Source: Pseudonocardiales bacterium
GTDB lineage: Bacteria; Actinomycetota; Actinomycetes; Mycobacteriales; Pseudonocardiaceae
Assembly (NCBI GenBank): GCA_019244165.1
Contig: JAFATA010000008.1
Location: 1-49,417, forward strand
Direction of reading: 5' to 3'
Length of the DNA: 49,417 bases
Shown: in pieces, positions 7,832 through 17,427 of the stretch
Numbering within the stretch: the stretch's first letter is position 1
Layout: the number at the start of each line of letters is the position of its first letter
Notes under the pieces: model-generated
Databases searched by the model: none
What the model saw: the letters and a program-made list of their open reading frames with translations, nothing else
Told to the model about the DNA's origin: nothing
Position numbers and translations under genes: made by a program

Positions 7832-7922
7832 ATGCGGCGCCTCTGGTGGAAACACCCGCTGCTCACTCTTTTCACACGCGCTACCCGATCGTGGGTAGTA
7901 GTCCACACAAAGGAGTGAATTC

Positions 7923-9290
7923 TTGTCTAATACTGGTGACACCGCCTGGATGCTCGCCAGCTCAGCCCTGGTCCTGCTCATGACCCCCGGACTGGCGCTC
8001 TTCTATGGCGGCATGGTCCGCTCCAAGAGCGTCCTGAACATGATAATGATGAGCATGTCCGCGATGGGGGTCGTGGGCGTGCTCTGGGTGCTCTACGGCT
8101 ACTCCGAGGCATTCGGCAACGACGTCGGCTACGGGCTGATCGGCAACCTGGCGGAGCACGCCGGGCTAAGCGGCCTGTATGAGACCAAGCCAGCTGCGGA
8201 TGGATCGCACGTCTTGACTCCTATTGTGGGGACCATTCCGGCAACGGTGTACGTGGCGTTCCAGGCGATGTTCGCGATCATCACGGTGGCGTTGGTGTCG
8301 GGTGCGGTAGCCAGCCGGCTGCGGTTCGGGCCATGGCTGGCGTTCGCCGCGCTGTGGGCGACGGTGGTCTACTTCCCCGTCGCGCACTGGGTGTTTTCGG
8401 CCGACAAGGTCAGCGCTCCGGTCGGCGGCTGGATCGTCAACCGGCTCAAGGCGATCGACTTCGCCGGCGGCACGGCGGTACATATCGACGCGGGTGCCGC
8501 GGCCTTGGCGCTGTGCCTGGTGCTCGGCAAACGCCGTGGCTGGCCGCGGGAGGCGACGCGCCCGCATAACCTCCCGTTGGTGATGCTCGGCGCCGGCCTG
8601 CTGTGGTTCGGGTGGTTTGGCTTCAATGCCGGGTCGGCCCTCGGCGCAAACGGCGTCGCAGGAATCACTTTCATCAACACCACGGTGGCCACCTGCACGG
8701 CCATGCTGGCCTGGCTCCTCGTGGAGCGCATCCGGGATGGCCGGCCCACCAGCCTCGGGGCCGCCTCCGGCGTCGTGGCGGGTCTGGTCGCCATCACCCC
8801 CTCGTGCTCCTCGGTCTCTCCCGGCGGGGCGATTGCGGTCGGAGCGATCGCCGGCGTGGCGTGTGCACTCGCGGTCGGCATCAAGTTCCGGTTCGGTTTC
8901 GACGACTCGCTCGATGTGGTCGGCGTGCACCTCGTCGGTGGCCTGGCCGGTACGTTGGCGGTCGGCTTGCTCGCCACCAGCTTGGCACCCGCCGGGGTCA
9001 ACGGCTTGTTCTACGGTGGGGGCATCAACCAGCTGTGGCGCCAGGCCGTGGCCGCATTCTCCGTGATGGCCTTCTCGTTCGTGGGCGCTTTCCTCATCGC
9101 TCTGGTGCTGAAGCACACCATCGGTCTGCGGGTGGACGGCGACGCTGAGCGGACCGGTATCGATGAGACCGAACACGCCGAGGCCGGTTACGAGCTCAGC
9201 GTGATTTTCACGGGGAGTGGGCCGTCCACTAATGCGGCCGCGGTACTCCCCACGGGCAAGGTGCCGGCCTCGGCCGGTCAGGAAGGGTGA
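7923..9290 (+). CDS. amtB: Ammonium transporter AmtB
   Basis: A 455-residue polytopic membrane protein that conducts ammonium/ammonia into the cell under nitrogen limitation. The start is TTG 7923, chosen because AAAGGAG lies seven bases upstream and the protein then begins SNTGDTAWMLASSALVLLM, the normal first helix. Family features are clear: TPGLALFYGGMVRSKSVLN near residue 20, DFAGGTAVHIDAGAAAL near 180 (containing the first pore His region), LWFGWFGFNAGSALGAN near 222, and GVHLVGGLAGTLAVGLLA near 335 with the later His. It heads an operon with glnB six bases downstream and glnD, so the transporter, its PII regulator and the PII-modifying enzyme are co-expressed from the GlnR-like site. 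Confidence 0.97.
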   Translation: MSNTGDTAWMLASSALVLLMTPGLALFYGGMVRSKSVLNMIMMSMSAMGVVGVLWVLYGYSEAFGNDVGYGLIGNLAEHAGLSGLYETKPAADGSHVLTPIVGTIPATVYVAFQAMFAIITVALVSGAVASRLRFGPWLAFAALWATVVYFPVAHWVFSADKVSAPVGGWIVNRLKAIDFAGGTAVHIDAGAAALALCLVLGKRRGWPREATRPHNLPLVMLGAGLLWFGWFGFNAGSALGANGVAGITFINTTVATCTAMLAWLLVERIRDGRPTSLGAASGVVAGLVAITPSCSSVSPGGAIAVGAIAGVACALAVGIKFRFGFDDSLDVVGVHLVGGLAGTLAVGLLATSLAPAGVNGLFYGGGINQLWRQAVAAFSVMAFSFVGAFLIALVLKHTIGLRVDGDAERTGIDETEHAEAGYELSVIFTGSGPSTNAAAVLPTGKVPASAGQEG

Positions 9291-9635
<345 letters not shown>

Positions 9636-9699
9636 ATTCTCGCCAGACGGCATCTCGCTGCGCGATGGGGGCGCGCACGGCGAGAGGGAAGGGACGGCG

Positions 9700-12126
9700 A
9701 TGGCGCCCTCTGGTGCCCTGCCCCGGGACCCTGCCCCGGACGTCTCAGCGGACGACCTGGTCAGAGCCCGGGCCGCGCTCCTCGGTTCGAGTCCCCGGCA
9801 GCGCCCGCTGAGTGCCCCAGCGTTGCGGGCAGCGCTGGCTGAGCTCTATGAGCTGTGGCTCACCTCCCGGTGCGCGGCGGTGGGTGTCGGTAGTGGCAGC
9901 GCCCTGGTTGCGGTCGGTGCCCTGGGCCGTCGCGAGCTCGTGCCGTACTCCGACCTGGACCTGCTGCTGTTGCATGACGGCAAGCGCGACGTGGCCGAGC
10001 TTGCGGACGCACTGTGGTATCCGCTGTGGGATGCCCGCATCGACCTGGATCACAGCGTGCGAACCGTCGGGCAGGCCGTCGAAGTGGCGGTCACCGACCT
10101 CCGCGCCGCGCTGGGGTTGCTGGACGCCCGCCTGATCGCCGGGGATGACGCGCTGTTCACCGCGATGGACACCGCGGTGCGGCGGGCGTGGCGCACGGGT
10201 ATCCGTAACCGGCTGGAGGAGCTTGTCTCCTCCACCCAGCAGCGCTGGCTGCGCAGCGGTGACATCGCGCACCGGGTGGAACCGGACCTCAAGAACGGCC
10301 ACGGCGGGTTGCGGGATGTGCAGCTGCTGGACGCGCTGTCCGCGGGACAACTCGTGGATCGGGTCGGGCCGGAGGTATCCGCGGCGCGGGAGCTGCTGCT
10401 GGACGTGCGCACCGAGCTGCACCGGCTCGCCGGTAGGGCTCGCGACGTGCTCCGGGTGCAGGAAGCCGACGAGGTAGCTGCGGCGCTGGCGCTCGGTGAC
10501 CGGTTCGATCTAGCCAGGCGCCTGTCCGGGGCGGCGCGGATCGTGGTCTACGCGGTCGATGTCGGGCTGCGCACCGCCCGGGCCGCACTGCCTCCCCGCG
10601 GGCGTGCCCGGCTCATCGGGCTGCGCAGCCTGGGGCGGGTACCGCTGCGCCGTCCGTTGGACGACGGGGTGGTCGAGCACCTCGGCCAGGTGGCGCTGGC
10701 CCGGGACGCTAAGGCGGCCCGGGATCCGGCGCTGGTCCTGCGGGTGGCGGCGACGGCGGCGCGCACGGGCCTGCCGGTCGCTCCCGGCACGCTGGCCACC
10801 CTCGCCGACACCGCGCCGGAGCTGCGCCGACCATGGCCACGCCCGGCGCTGAAGGAGCTGCTGTCGCTGCTGGGCGCCGGGCCGAGCGCGGTGGATGTGA
10901 TCGAGGCCATGGACCGCACCGGCTTGTGGGGACGGCTGTTCCCAGAATGGGGTGCGGTGCGTGATCTGCCCCCGCGGGATCAGATCCACGTGTGGACCGT
11001 CGACCGGCACCTGGTGGAGGCTGCGGCGCAGGCGGCCCGGCTGACCACCACGGTCGCTCGCCCGGACCTCTTGCTGCTCGGCGCGCTGCTGCACGACCTG
11101 GGCAAGGGCCGCAGCGGTGATCACAGCGTCGTCGGCGCGGCGCTCGCCGAGCAGATCGGGCACCGGCTCGGGCTACCGCCCGCGGACGTCGAGACACTCC
11201 GCCTGATGGTGCGCCACCACCTGCTGTTACCCGCTGTCGCGACACGCCGAGACCTCGACGATCCCGCGACCGCGGCCCGGGTGGTCACCACCCTCGGCGG
11301 GGATCCCACCCTGCTGGAGCTGCTCGTCGCGCTGACCGAGGCCGACAGCCTGGCCACCGGCCCGGGTCTCTGGACCGAATGGCGCGCCGGCCTGGTCGCC
11401 GATCTGGCCGAGCGCTGCCGGGGGGTGCTGGCCGGCCGGCCGGTGCCAGCACCGGAGCCGCTCACCGACGAGCACCGCGCGTTGGCGGAGCGGGCTCTGG
11501 CGAGTGGCTCGCTGCACGTGGCGGCGAGCGGTCCCGCAAGCCAAGGCGCGAGCACCACCATCATGGTGGTGACTCCTGGGCGGCCCGGGGTGCTCGCGTC
11601 AGCCGCCGGGGTGCTCGCGCTGCATTCGCTGCAGGTTCACTCCGCGGATATTCGGGTCGTCGAGCTCCCGGGAGGGTCCGCGGCGGTGGACCAGTTCACC
11701 GCCTCGCCGCGCTTTGGCCGCCCGCCCGATGTCGCCCTGCTGCGGCAGGACTTGATGCGGGCGCTGGATGGCTCGTTGCACCTGGCGGACGCGCTGGCGG
11801 CCAAGGAGCGTGACTACGGCGAGCTTCCAGCGCCGGGAACGGGGTCCGGAGACGTCCACGCCAAGGTGCTGTGGTTTGACGACGAAGCGACCGGGGCGGT
11901 GGTCCTCGAGCTGCGCACCACCGACCGGATCGGGTTGCTCCACCGGGTTATCGCGGCGTTGGAGCGCAATGCGGTCACCCTCCGCTGGGCGCGGGTCGTC
12001 ACGCTGGGCAGCTCAGTGGTGGATTCGTTCGGCCTGACCGGCCCCAGTGCCCCCGGCGGTTCTCCCGTGGTGCCCCCCGAGGTACGCGAGCGCCTCGAGC
12101 GCGCGGTGCTCAGTGCGGCCCGGTGA
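9700..12126 (+). CDS. glnD: PII nucleotidylyltransferase GlnD
   Basis: An 808-residue bifunctional enzyme that adds and removes a nucleotide on PII Tyr51 in response to glutamine. I used ATG 9700, which has a GAGGGAAGGGA purine-rich site upstream; the open frame upstream overlaps glnB and is not conserved-looking. The nucleotidyltransferase motif GALGRRELVPYSDLDLLLL is at about residues 72-90 with the catalytic SDLD acids. LLHDLGKG (His-Asp near 466) marks the HD phosphohydrolase domain that reverses the modification. Two ACT domains at the C-terminus (TTIMVVTPGRPGVLA and LELRTTDRIGLLHRV) would sense glutamine. In actinobacteria the reaction is adenylylation rather than uridylylation. Third gene of the amtB operon. 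Confidence 0.95.
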   Translation: MAPSGALPRDPAPDVSADDLVRARAALLGSSPRQRPLSAPALRAALAELYELWLTSRCAAVGVGSGSALVAVGALGRRELVPYSDLDLLLLHDGKRDVAELADALWYPLWDARIDLDHSVRTVGQAVEVAVTDLRAALGLLDARLIAGDDALFTAMDTAVRRAWRTGIRNRLEELVSSTQQRWLRSGDIAHRVEPDLKNGHGGLRDVQLLDALSAGQLVDRVGPEVSAARELLLDVRTELHRLAGRARDVLRVQEADEVAAALALGDRFDLARRLSGAARIVVYAVDVGLRTARAALPPRGRARLIGLRSLGRVPLRRPLDDGVVEHLGQVALARDAKAARDPALVLRVAATAARTGLPVAPGTLATLADTAPELRRPWPRPALKELLSLLGAGPSAVDVIEAMDRTGLWGRLFPEWGAVRDLPPRDQIHVWTVDRHLVEAAAQAARLTTTVARPDLLLLGALLHDLGKGRSGDHSVVGAALAEQIGHRLGLPPADVETLRLMVRHHLLLPAVATRRDLDDPATAARVVTTLGGDPTLLELLVALTEADSLATGPGLWTEWRAGLVADLAERCRGVLAGRPVPAPEPLTDEHRALAERALASGSLHVAASGPASQGASTTIMVVTPGRPGVLASAAGVLALHSLQVHSADIRVVELPGGSAAVDQFTASPRFGRPPDVALLRQDLMRALDGSLHLADALAAKERDYGELPAPGTGSGDVHAKVLWFDDEATGAVVLELRTTDRIGLLHRVIAALERNAVTLRWARVVTLGSSVVDSFGLTGPSAPGGSPVVPPEVRERLERAVLSAAR

Positions 12127-12136
12127 GTACCGGGGC

Positions 12137-12142
12137 TACCAT
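12137..12142 (+). promoter_or_regulatory. Putative -10 (TACCAT) for a leaderless transcript
   Basis: TACCAT fits TAnnnT and ends eight bases before ATG 12151, which has no ribosome site. This would give a nearly leaderless mRNA for the DivIVA-like gene. Confidence 0.4.
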
Positions 12143-12150
12143 CCGGGCGC

Positions 12151-13047
12151 ATGCATGGAACCCGGGACGAGCTCGCCCCTTCCCCTCCGCCGTTCGAGAC
12201 CGTGTTGCGGGGGTTCGACCGTCAGCAGGTCATGGCGCACCTCAACGCTCTGAAAGCTCGCGTCGCGAGCGTCGCAAACGAACGCGACGCCGCGCTGCGG
12301 CGGCTCGCCGAGCTCACCGAGCAGTTCGAGCAGGTGCGGCTCGAAGCGGCCGAGGCGGTCAGCCAAGTTGCTTACCTGCGTCACGAAGCTGCGGAATCAG
12401 CTGCCGAGCTTGACCGTCTGCAGCGCTCCCCGCTGACCGCGGCGACCGCGCGGATCCAGCACATGCTGCAGATGGCCGAGGACGAGGCCGCTGAGCTGCA
12501 GGCTAGTGCCGAACAGGAGGCGACCTCGCTGCGCGCGAACGCCCGCGCCGAGGCCGATCGGCTGCGCCTGGAGACCACCCAGCAGTGCGAGCGCCTGGAG
12601 GCGGAGTCGCAGCGTCGCCGGCAGGCCATGGATGCGGAGACCGCGGCCCGATGCCAGCAAGCGGAGCAGCAGACAGAGCAGGACACCACACACCGCCGCA
12701 CCGAGACGGAAGCCTGGGTGAGCGATTACCAGACCCGTAATATCGCCGCGCTTTACCTGATCATGAAGATGGCGGGTGAGCGGCTGAACAGCCGGGTGGT
12801 CAAGGCCAAACAGCAGGTCACCGCGGCCAGAACGCTGCGCTCCGAAATCACCGGTCAGCTTTCGGAAGTGCACCGTTTACTGGTGGAGGCGCTCGGTGTG
12901 GTCGATCAGCCCACCCCCGCCGAGCAGGCTCACCCCTCCGAGGGTCCCTCCGGCGGGCGGCCCTCAGACGGCTCACCCCCCGTGGCCGAGGAGCCCACCG
13001 AAAGGTTCGCCCAGCCCACCGAAAGGTTCACGTTGCATCCGTGGTGA
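12151..13047 (+). CDS. DivIVA-like coiled-coil protein
   Basis: A 298-residue, soluble, highly charged protein. Residues 14-40 (FETVLRGFDRQQVMAHLNAL) resemble the N-terminal DivIVA/Wag31 membrane-binding motif with its GFDxxxV core. Residues 40-260 are an almost uninterrupted coiled coil rich in Ala, Glu, Gln and Arg. The C-terminus is a Pro/Ser/Glu tail with a short duplication PTERFAQPTERFT. Proteins of this type in actinobacteria act as cell-pole, division or cytoskeletal scaffolds, or are of unknown role. It lies between glnD and ffh and appears to have its own promoter rather than coupling to glnD (24-base gap). Function beyond scaffold-like behaviour is not deducible. Confidence 0.65.
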   Translation: MHGTRDELAPSPPPFETVLRGFDRQQVMAHLNALKARVASVANERDAALRRLAELTEQFEQVRLEAAEAVSQVAYLRHEAAESAAELDRLQRSPLTAATARIQHMLQMAEDEAAELQASAEQEATSLRANARAEADRLRLETTQQCERLEAESQRRRQAMDAETAARCQQAEQQTEQDTTHRRTETEAWVSDYQTRNIAALYLIMKMAGERLNSRVVKAKQQVTAARTLRSEITGQLSEVHRLLVEALGVVDQPTPAEQAHPSEGPSGGRPSDGSPPVAEEPTERFAQPTERFTLHPW

Positions 13048-13377
13048 GGCAGGGCTGGGACCCACCGGTGCAGGTAGTCCTACCTAGTCCTGAATGAGGG
13101 TGTTCACGCTCCCCGACGGTGCCCTGACGGCGGCATGCTGGGCGCCTGGCTCGGCGGTGGTCGAGCGGACGCGGGAGGCGCTGCCCGGGCCGAAACAGGC
13201 AGCGGATGTGCCGCTGGCGCCGCAGGAGCCCTTGCCTGGATCGTCGGCAAGCCGGGGTGGGGCCTGGGATGCCGGCGATCCAGGCTCTCGTGTCCCCGGC
13301 TGCGCCGCTACGCTGGCGCTGAAGCAGTCAGGCTCCGGGGCCATCACCCCACCGGATCCCAAGGGAGTGCGACCGGC
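13048..13377. other. Intergenic region before ffh
   Basis: About 330 bases with no supported gene. The ffh frame stays open upstream from 13135 but the translation is compositionally odd (Gly/Arg/Ala-rich, no homology to Ffh). A short direct repeat TAGTCCT occurs twice around 13076-13092. The ffh promoter should be here; I cannot pin it. Confidence 0.5.
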
Positions 13378-14937
13378 GTGTTCGACACCCTCTCCGACCG
13401 GATCACGTCGGCGTTGTCCAACCTGCGGGGCAAGGGCAGGCTCTCCCCGGCCGACATCGACGCCACCGCCCGCGAGATCCGCATCGCGCTGCTCGAGGCC
13501 GACGTCGCGCTGCCGGTGGTCCGCCAGTTCATCGGGCAGGTCAAAGAGCGCGCCAAGGGCGCCGAGGTCTCCGGTGCGCTAAACCCTGCCCAGCAGGTCA
13601 TCAAGATTGTCAATGAGGAGCTCATCGGCATCCTGGGCGGCCCGTGCAGGCGTCTTGAGCTGGCCAAGGTGCCTCCGACTGTGATCATGCTGGCGGGCCT
13701 GCAGGGTTCCGGAAAGACAACGCTGGCCGGCAAGCTCGCCCGCTGGCTGCGCAACCAGGGCCACACTCCCCTACTCGTCGCCGCCGACCTGCAACGACCC
13801 AACGCGGTCACCCAGCTGGAGATCGTGGGCGAGCAGGCCGGGGTGCCGGTGTACGCCCCCCATCCGGGCGCGCAAGCGACCGGTCAGATCACCCAGATGA
13901 CCCAGTATGGTCAGGGCGCCGGCGACCCGGTCGAGGTCGCACGCCTCGGGGTGGCCGAAGCCCGAGCGCGCCAGCATGACATCGTCATCGTGGACACTGC
14001 GGGCCGGCTGGGCGTCGATGCCGAGATGATGCGTCAGGCCGCCGACATCCGGGACGCGGTGCAGCCCACCGAGACGCTGTTCGTCGTCGATGCCATGATC
14101 GGCCAGGACGCGGTGACCACTGCCGAGGCCTTCCGCGACGGCGTCGGCTTCACCGGCGTGGTGCTGACCAAGCTGGACGGCGACGCCCGGGGCGGCGCGG
14201 CACTGTCGGTGCGGCAAGTCACCGGTGCGCCGATCCTGTTCGCGTCCAACGGGGAAAAACTGGAGGACTTCGATGTCTTCCATCCCGACCGGATGGCCAG
14301 CCGGATCCTGGGCATGGGAGATCTGCTCACCCTGATCGAGCAGGCCGAACAGGCCTTCGACGCCGAGCAGGCTGAGCAGGCCGCCGCCAAGATCGGCAGT
14401 GGCGAGCTGACCCTGGAGGACTTTCTCGAGCAGATGCAGGCCATCCGCCGGATGGGGCCGATCGCCAACCTGCTCGGGATGCTGCCCGGCGCGGCGGGGA
14501 TGAAAGAGCAGCTTGTCCAGATCGATGACAAGCAGCTGGACCGGCTGCAGGCCATCATCTGCGGGATGACCCCCGCCGAGCGGGCCAATCCCAAGATCAT
14601 CAATGCCTCCCGGCGCCAGCGGATCGCCCGGGGCTCGGGAGTGGCGGTCAGCGAGGTGAACCAGCTGGTTGAGCGGTTCTTTGAGGCTCGCAAGATCATG
14701 CAACAGATGGCCGGTCGGTTCGGCTTGTCCGGGGCCGGCCTCGGACGCCGTGGTCGCAAGGGACGCAAGGGCAAGAAGGGCAAGGGACGGGGCCCGACAC
14801 CGCCGAGGGTGCGCGGGGCCATGCCGGGAGGGCTACCGGCCAGCATGTCCGAGCTGCCCGATTTATCCACTTTATCCGGCTTGGAGCAACTTCCGCCCGG
14901 CTTTGACCCGTCGAGACTGAAGTTCCGCAAGAAATGA
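13378..14937 (+). CDS. ffh: Signal recognition particle protein Ffh
   Basis: A 519-residue GTPase that binds signal sequences and 4.5S RNA and delivers ribosomes to FtsY. GTG 13378 gives the conserved start FDTLSDRITSALSNLRGKG, with AAGGGAG about ten bases upstream. The N domain ends near residue 90; G1 GLQGSGKTTLAGKLA is near 107, followed by AADLQRPNAVTQL, DTAGRLGVD and TKLDGDARGGAAL. The methionine-rich M domain covers roughly 325-460, with the RNA-binding RRQRIARGSG helix-turn-helix. The tail is unusually basic (RRGRKGRKGKKGKGRG). The last four bases (ATGA) are shared with the next gene, so the amidohydrolase is translationally coupled. I found no 4.5S RNA gene in the window. Confidence 0.97.
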   Translation: MFDTLSDRITSALSNLRGKGRLSPADIDATAREIRIALLEADVALPVVRQFIGQVKERAKGAEVSGALNPAQQVIKIVNEELIGILGGPCRRLELAKVPPTVIMLAGLQGSGKTTLAGKLARWLRNQGHTPLLVAADLQRPNAVTQLEIVGEQAGVPVYAPHPGAQATGQITQMTQYGQGAGDPVEVARLGVAEARARQHDIVIVDTAGRLGVDAEMMRQAADIRDAVQPTETLFVVDAMIGQDAVTTAEAFRDGVGFTGVVLTKLDGDARGGAALSVRQVTGAPILFASNGEKLEDFDVFHPDRMASRILGMGDLLTLIEQAEQAFDAEQAEQAAAKIGSGELTLEDFLEQMQAIRRMGPIANLLGMLPGAAGMKEQLVQIDDKQLDRLQAIICGMTPAERANPKIINASRRQRIARGSGVAVSEVNQLVERFFEARKIMQQMAGRFGLSGAGLGRRGRKGRKGKKGKGRGPTPPRVRGAMPGGLPASMSELPDLSTLSGLEQLPPGFDPSRLKFRKK

Positions 14938-16115
14938 CGGCGCTGCCTCCCGGGCTTTCTGCTGGGGGCCGGCCTGCGCCTTCTTCCCAGGCCCTGCACC
15001 TGCGGGGGGTGCTGTTGCCCGCTGGCCAGCCTGGCGAGCTGTGGGTGGCCGACGGGGTGATCCGCGCCGAGCCGGTACCCGGTGCCGTCACCGTCTGCGA
15101 CGGCGGCTACCTGCTGCCGGGACTGGTCGACGCGCACTGCCACGTCGGTCTTGGTGCCCAGGGGCCCACGAGCCTGGCCGAGGCTGCCGAGCAGGCTATC
15201 ACCGACCGGGACGCCGGCACCTTGCTCATCCGGGACTGCGGGACCCCGATCGACACCAGCCCGTTGCAGGCCCGCGCCGACCTGCCACGGATCATCCGCG
15301 CTGGCCGCCACCTGGCCCGTCCCAAACGTTATGTCCAGGCTGTCGGTGTGGAGCTGGATGAGCCCGCGCTCCTCCCGCAGGCCGTGCAGGAGCAGGCGGC
15401 GGCCGGGGACGGCTGGGTCAAGCTGGTGGGCGACTGGATTGACCGCTCGACGGGCGACCTCGCGCCGTTGTGGCCCGATCAGGTGCTCCGTGAGGCGGTC
15501 GCCGCGGCGCACGCCGCAGGAGCCAGAGTCACCGCGCACGTCTTCGGTGCTGATGCGCTGCCGGGTCTGATCGCCGCCGGGATCGACTGCATCGAGCACG
15601 GCACCGGGCTGTCCGCCGGCACCATCGCCGAGATGGCCGCGCGCGGGACCGCCCTGGTGCCCACACTGATCAACATCGAGACGTTCCCCGCGATCGCCGA
15701 GCGCGCCAGCAAGTACCCGCGCTACGCCGCGCACATGCGCGCGCTGCACGCCCGAGTCCGGGACACCATCGGTGCCGCCATCGAGGCGGGGGTCCCGGTC
15801 TATGCCGGCACCGACGCAGGCGGGGGCATCCGGCACGGCCGCCTGGTGGATGAGATCGCCGCGTTGAACGCCGCCGGGCTGTCCGGTGCCCGTGCGCTGG
15901 CGGCGGCGAGCTGGGCAGCCCGCGACTGGCTGGGCGTTCCCGGCCTGGTGCCCGGCGCGAGCGCGGACCTGCTGGTCACGCACACCGACCCGCGGCTGGA
16001 CCCGGAAACCCTGCGCCACCCGGCGTTGCTGCTACTGCGAGGTCGGGCCCTGTCTGGTGGAGCGCTGTCTGGTGGAGCGCTGTCTGATGGGGCGCTGCCT
16101 GGTCGGACACCGTGA
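14934..16115 (+). CDS. Metal-dependent amidohydrolase (imidazolonepropionase/prolidase-like)
   Basis: A 393-residue amidohydrolase-superfamily enzyme, start ATG 14934 overlapping the ffh stop by four bases. The metal-binding HxH is in GLVDAHCHVG near residue 66, further ligands are in AHVFGADAL (near 204) and IEHGTG (near 224), and the catalytic Asp is in YAGTDAGGGI (near 291). The layout is that of cytosolic hydrolases acting on cyclic amides or dipeptides; the true substrate is not deducible. The C-terminal 20 residues are a low-complexity SGGAL repeat encoded by a 15-bp tandem repeat. It is coupled to ffh upstream and, by a GTGA overlap, to the CPBP gene downstream, a three-gene chain with no obvious biochemical link. 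Confidence 0.85.
   Translation: MTALPPGLSAGGRPAPSSQALHLRGVLLPAGQPGELWVADGVIRAEPVPGAVTVCDGGYLLPGLVDAHCHVGLGAQGPTSLAEAAEQAITDRDAGTLLIRDCGTPIDTSPLQARADLPRIIRAGRHLARPKRYVQAVGVELDEPALLPQAVQEQAAAGDGWVKLVGDWIDRSTGDLAPLWPDQVLREAVAAAHAAGARVTAHVFGADALPGLIAAGIDCIEHGTGLSAGTIAEMAARGTALVPTLINIETFPAIAERASKYPRYAAHMRALHARVRDTIGAAIEAGVPVYAGTDAGGGIRHGRLVDEIAALNAAGLSGARALAAASWAARDWLGVPGLVPGASADLLVTHTDPRLDPETLRHPALLLLRGRALSGGALSGGALSDGALPGRTP
16050..16109 (+). repeat. 15-bp tandem repeat, four units, at the amidohydrolase 3' end
   Basis: Units begin at 16050, 16065, 16080 and 16095; the first two (CTGTCTGGTGGAGCG) are identical and the last is degenerate. They code an LSGGA repeat just before the stop, so changes in copy number would keep the frame. 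Confidence 0.85.
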
Positions 16116-16852
16116 CTGCGGCACTGCGGGACACCCACCGCGGCTGGCTCATGCTGGCGTATTCCGTGGCCGCATACCTGACTTTCCTGGTAGCGCAGGT
16201 GCTGGTCGTGCTGCCCTTCGCGCTGCTCGCCCGACCCCGGGGTGCGGGTGTGCGCGTGCCCGGCGCGGTGCTGGTGAGCGGGCTGGTGGCCTCTGCCGTG
16301 CTGGCCGGCGCAGTTATAGCGGCCGGCGCGGTCCACGTCGGCCGAGGGAGCCTGAGGGAACGGTTGCGCGGCGAGCTGTCCGTGCGGTGGCGACTGCGTG
16401 ATGTCGGCCTCGGGTTGGCGCTGGGCGTCGCGGGCTTGGCCCTGACGTTGCCGGTCTCAGTGCTCTGGGCGTTCTCGGTCGGCGCCAGTCACGCGAACTC
16501 AGCGGTAGGGGAGGTGTTCGGTGGTCAGCGGCTGCACCTCGGATGGGCGTTCACGCTGTTCGTCGCGGTGTTGCTGATCTCGCCGGTGTATGAGGAGATG
16601 CTCTTCCGGGGCGTGCTGTGGCGGGCGATGGAGTACTGGCGGTGGAACCGCTGGGTGATCCTCGGGTTGACCACGGCGCTGTTCTCGCTCGCTCACCTGG
16701 AGTTGCTGCGCACCCCACTGCTGCTGGTGGTCACGCTGCCGATCGCGCTGGCACGGTTGCTCACCGGCAACCTGCTGGCCAGTATCGTTGCTCACCAGGC
16801 GAACAACTTCCTGCCTGCGATTGCCCTGCTGCTCGGCACCCTGCACGGATGA
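16112..16852 (+). CDS. CPBP-family intramembrane metalloprotease
   Basis: A 246-residue membrane protein with about six to eight hydrophobic segments. The CPBP/Abi signature is complete: [10 protein letters not shown] near residue 161, FSLAHLE near 192 and [11 protein letters not shown] near 226, which supply the Glu-Glu, Arg and His residues of the intramembrane active site. Family members process prenylated or membrane proteins, or confer bacteriocin self-immunity; no bacteriocin gene is adjacent, so I make no specific claim. GTG 16112 overlaps the amidohydrolase stop (GTGA). A 146-base gap separates it from rpsP. Confidence 0.88.
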   Translation: MTAALRDTHRGWLMLAYSVAAYLTFLVAQVLVVLPFALLARPRGAGVRVPGAVLVSGLVASAVLAGAVIAAGAVHVGRGSLRERLRGELSVRWRLRDVGLGLALGVAGLALTLPVSVLWAFSVGASHANSAVGEVFGGQRLHLGWAFTLFVAVLLISPVYEEMLFRGVLWRAMEYWRWNRWVILGLTTALFSLAHLELLRTPLLLVVTLPIALARLLTGNLLASIVAHQANNFLPAIALLLGTLHG

Positions 16853-16998
16853 TCTGGCACAATGAGCGGCTGTTGGCGCGGCGGGTCTTCATCCTCCCGC
16901 GGCGACGACTGATCTCGCGAGCATCGTCGGTCCGTGCCGCTATCATGGGCCGCGCGCTCACCGTGAACACTCGCGCGTGGACAGGAGTAGCTCGACCC

Positions 16999-17427
16999 GT
17001 GGCTGTCAAGATCAAACTTGTGCGGTTCGGCAGGATTCGTCAGCCGTACTACCGGATTGTCGTTGCCGACGCCCGCACCCGCCGCAGCGGCAAGGCGATC
17101 GAGACGATCGGCAAGTACCACCCCAAGGAGCACCCCAGCCTCATCGAGGTCGACTCTGCGCGGGTGCAGTACTGGCTCGGTGTCGGTGCTCAACCCACCG
17201 ACCCCGTACTGCACCTCCTCAAGGTCACCGGGGATTGGCAGCGGTTCAAGGGCCTGCCCGGCGCCGAGGGCACGCTGCAGCGTGCTGAGCCCAAGCCGGA
17301 CAAGGCCGAGCTGTTCAACCGGGCGCTGGCGCAGGCCAGCGAGGCGCCAACCGCGGAGGCCACCACGCCCCGCAAGAAGGCCGCTGCCCAGACCGGCACC
17401 GCTACCGTCGCGGACGGTCAGGTGTGA
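16999..17427 (+). CDS. rpsP: 30S ribosomal protein S16
   Basis: A 142-residue small-subunit protein needed for 30S assembly. GTG 16999 gives [20 protein letters not shown], the universal S16 start, with GGAG eleven bases upstream; the longer open frame upstream is not used. The S16 core ends near residue 80, and the rest is an Ala/Lys/Pro-rich extension ([12 protein letters not shown]) often seen in actinobacteria. It starts the block rpsP-khpA-rimM-trmD-rplS. Its stop overlaps the khpA start (GTGA). Confidence 0.97.
   Translation: MAVKIKLVRFGRIRQPYYRIVVADARTRRSGKAIETIGKYHPKEHPSLIEVDSARVQYWLGVGAQPTDPVLHLLKVTGDWQRFKGLPGAEGTLQRAEPKPDKAELFNRALAQASEAPTAEATTPRKKAAAQTGTATVADGQV

Noticed and set aside
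14034..16019. 661-codon minus-strand open frame
   Set aside because: It lies opposite ffh and the amidohydrolase, whose motifs are unmistakable. High-GC sequence keeps the antisense frame open.
16618..16998. N-terminal extension of rpsP
   Set aside because: It overlaps the CPBP gene out of frame. The S16 consensus start and ribosome site are at 16999.
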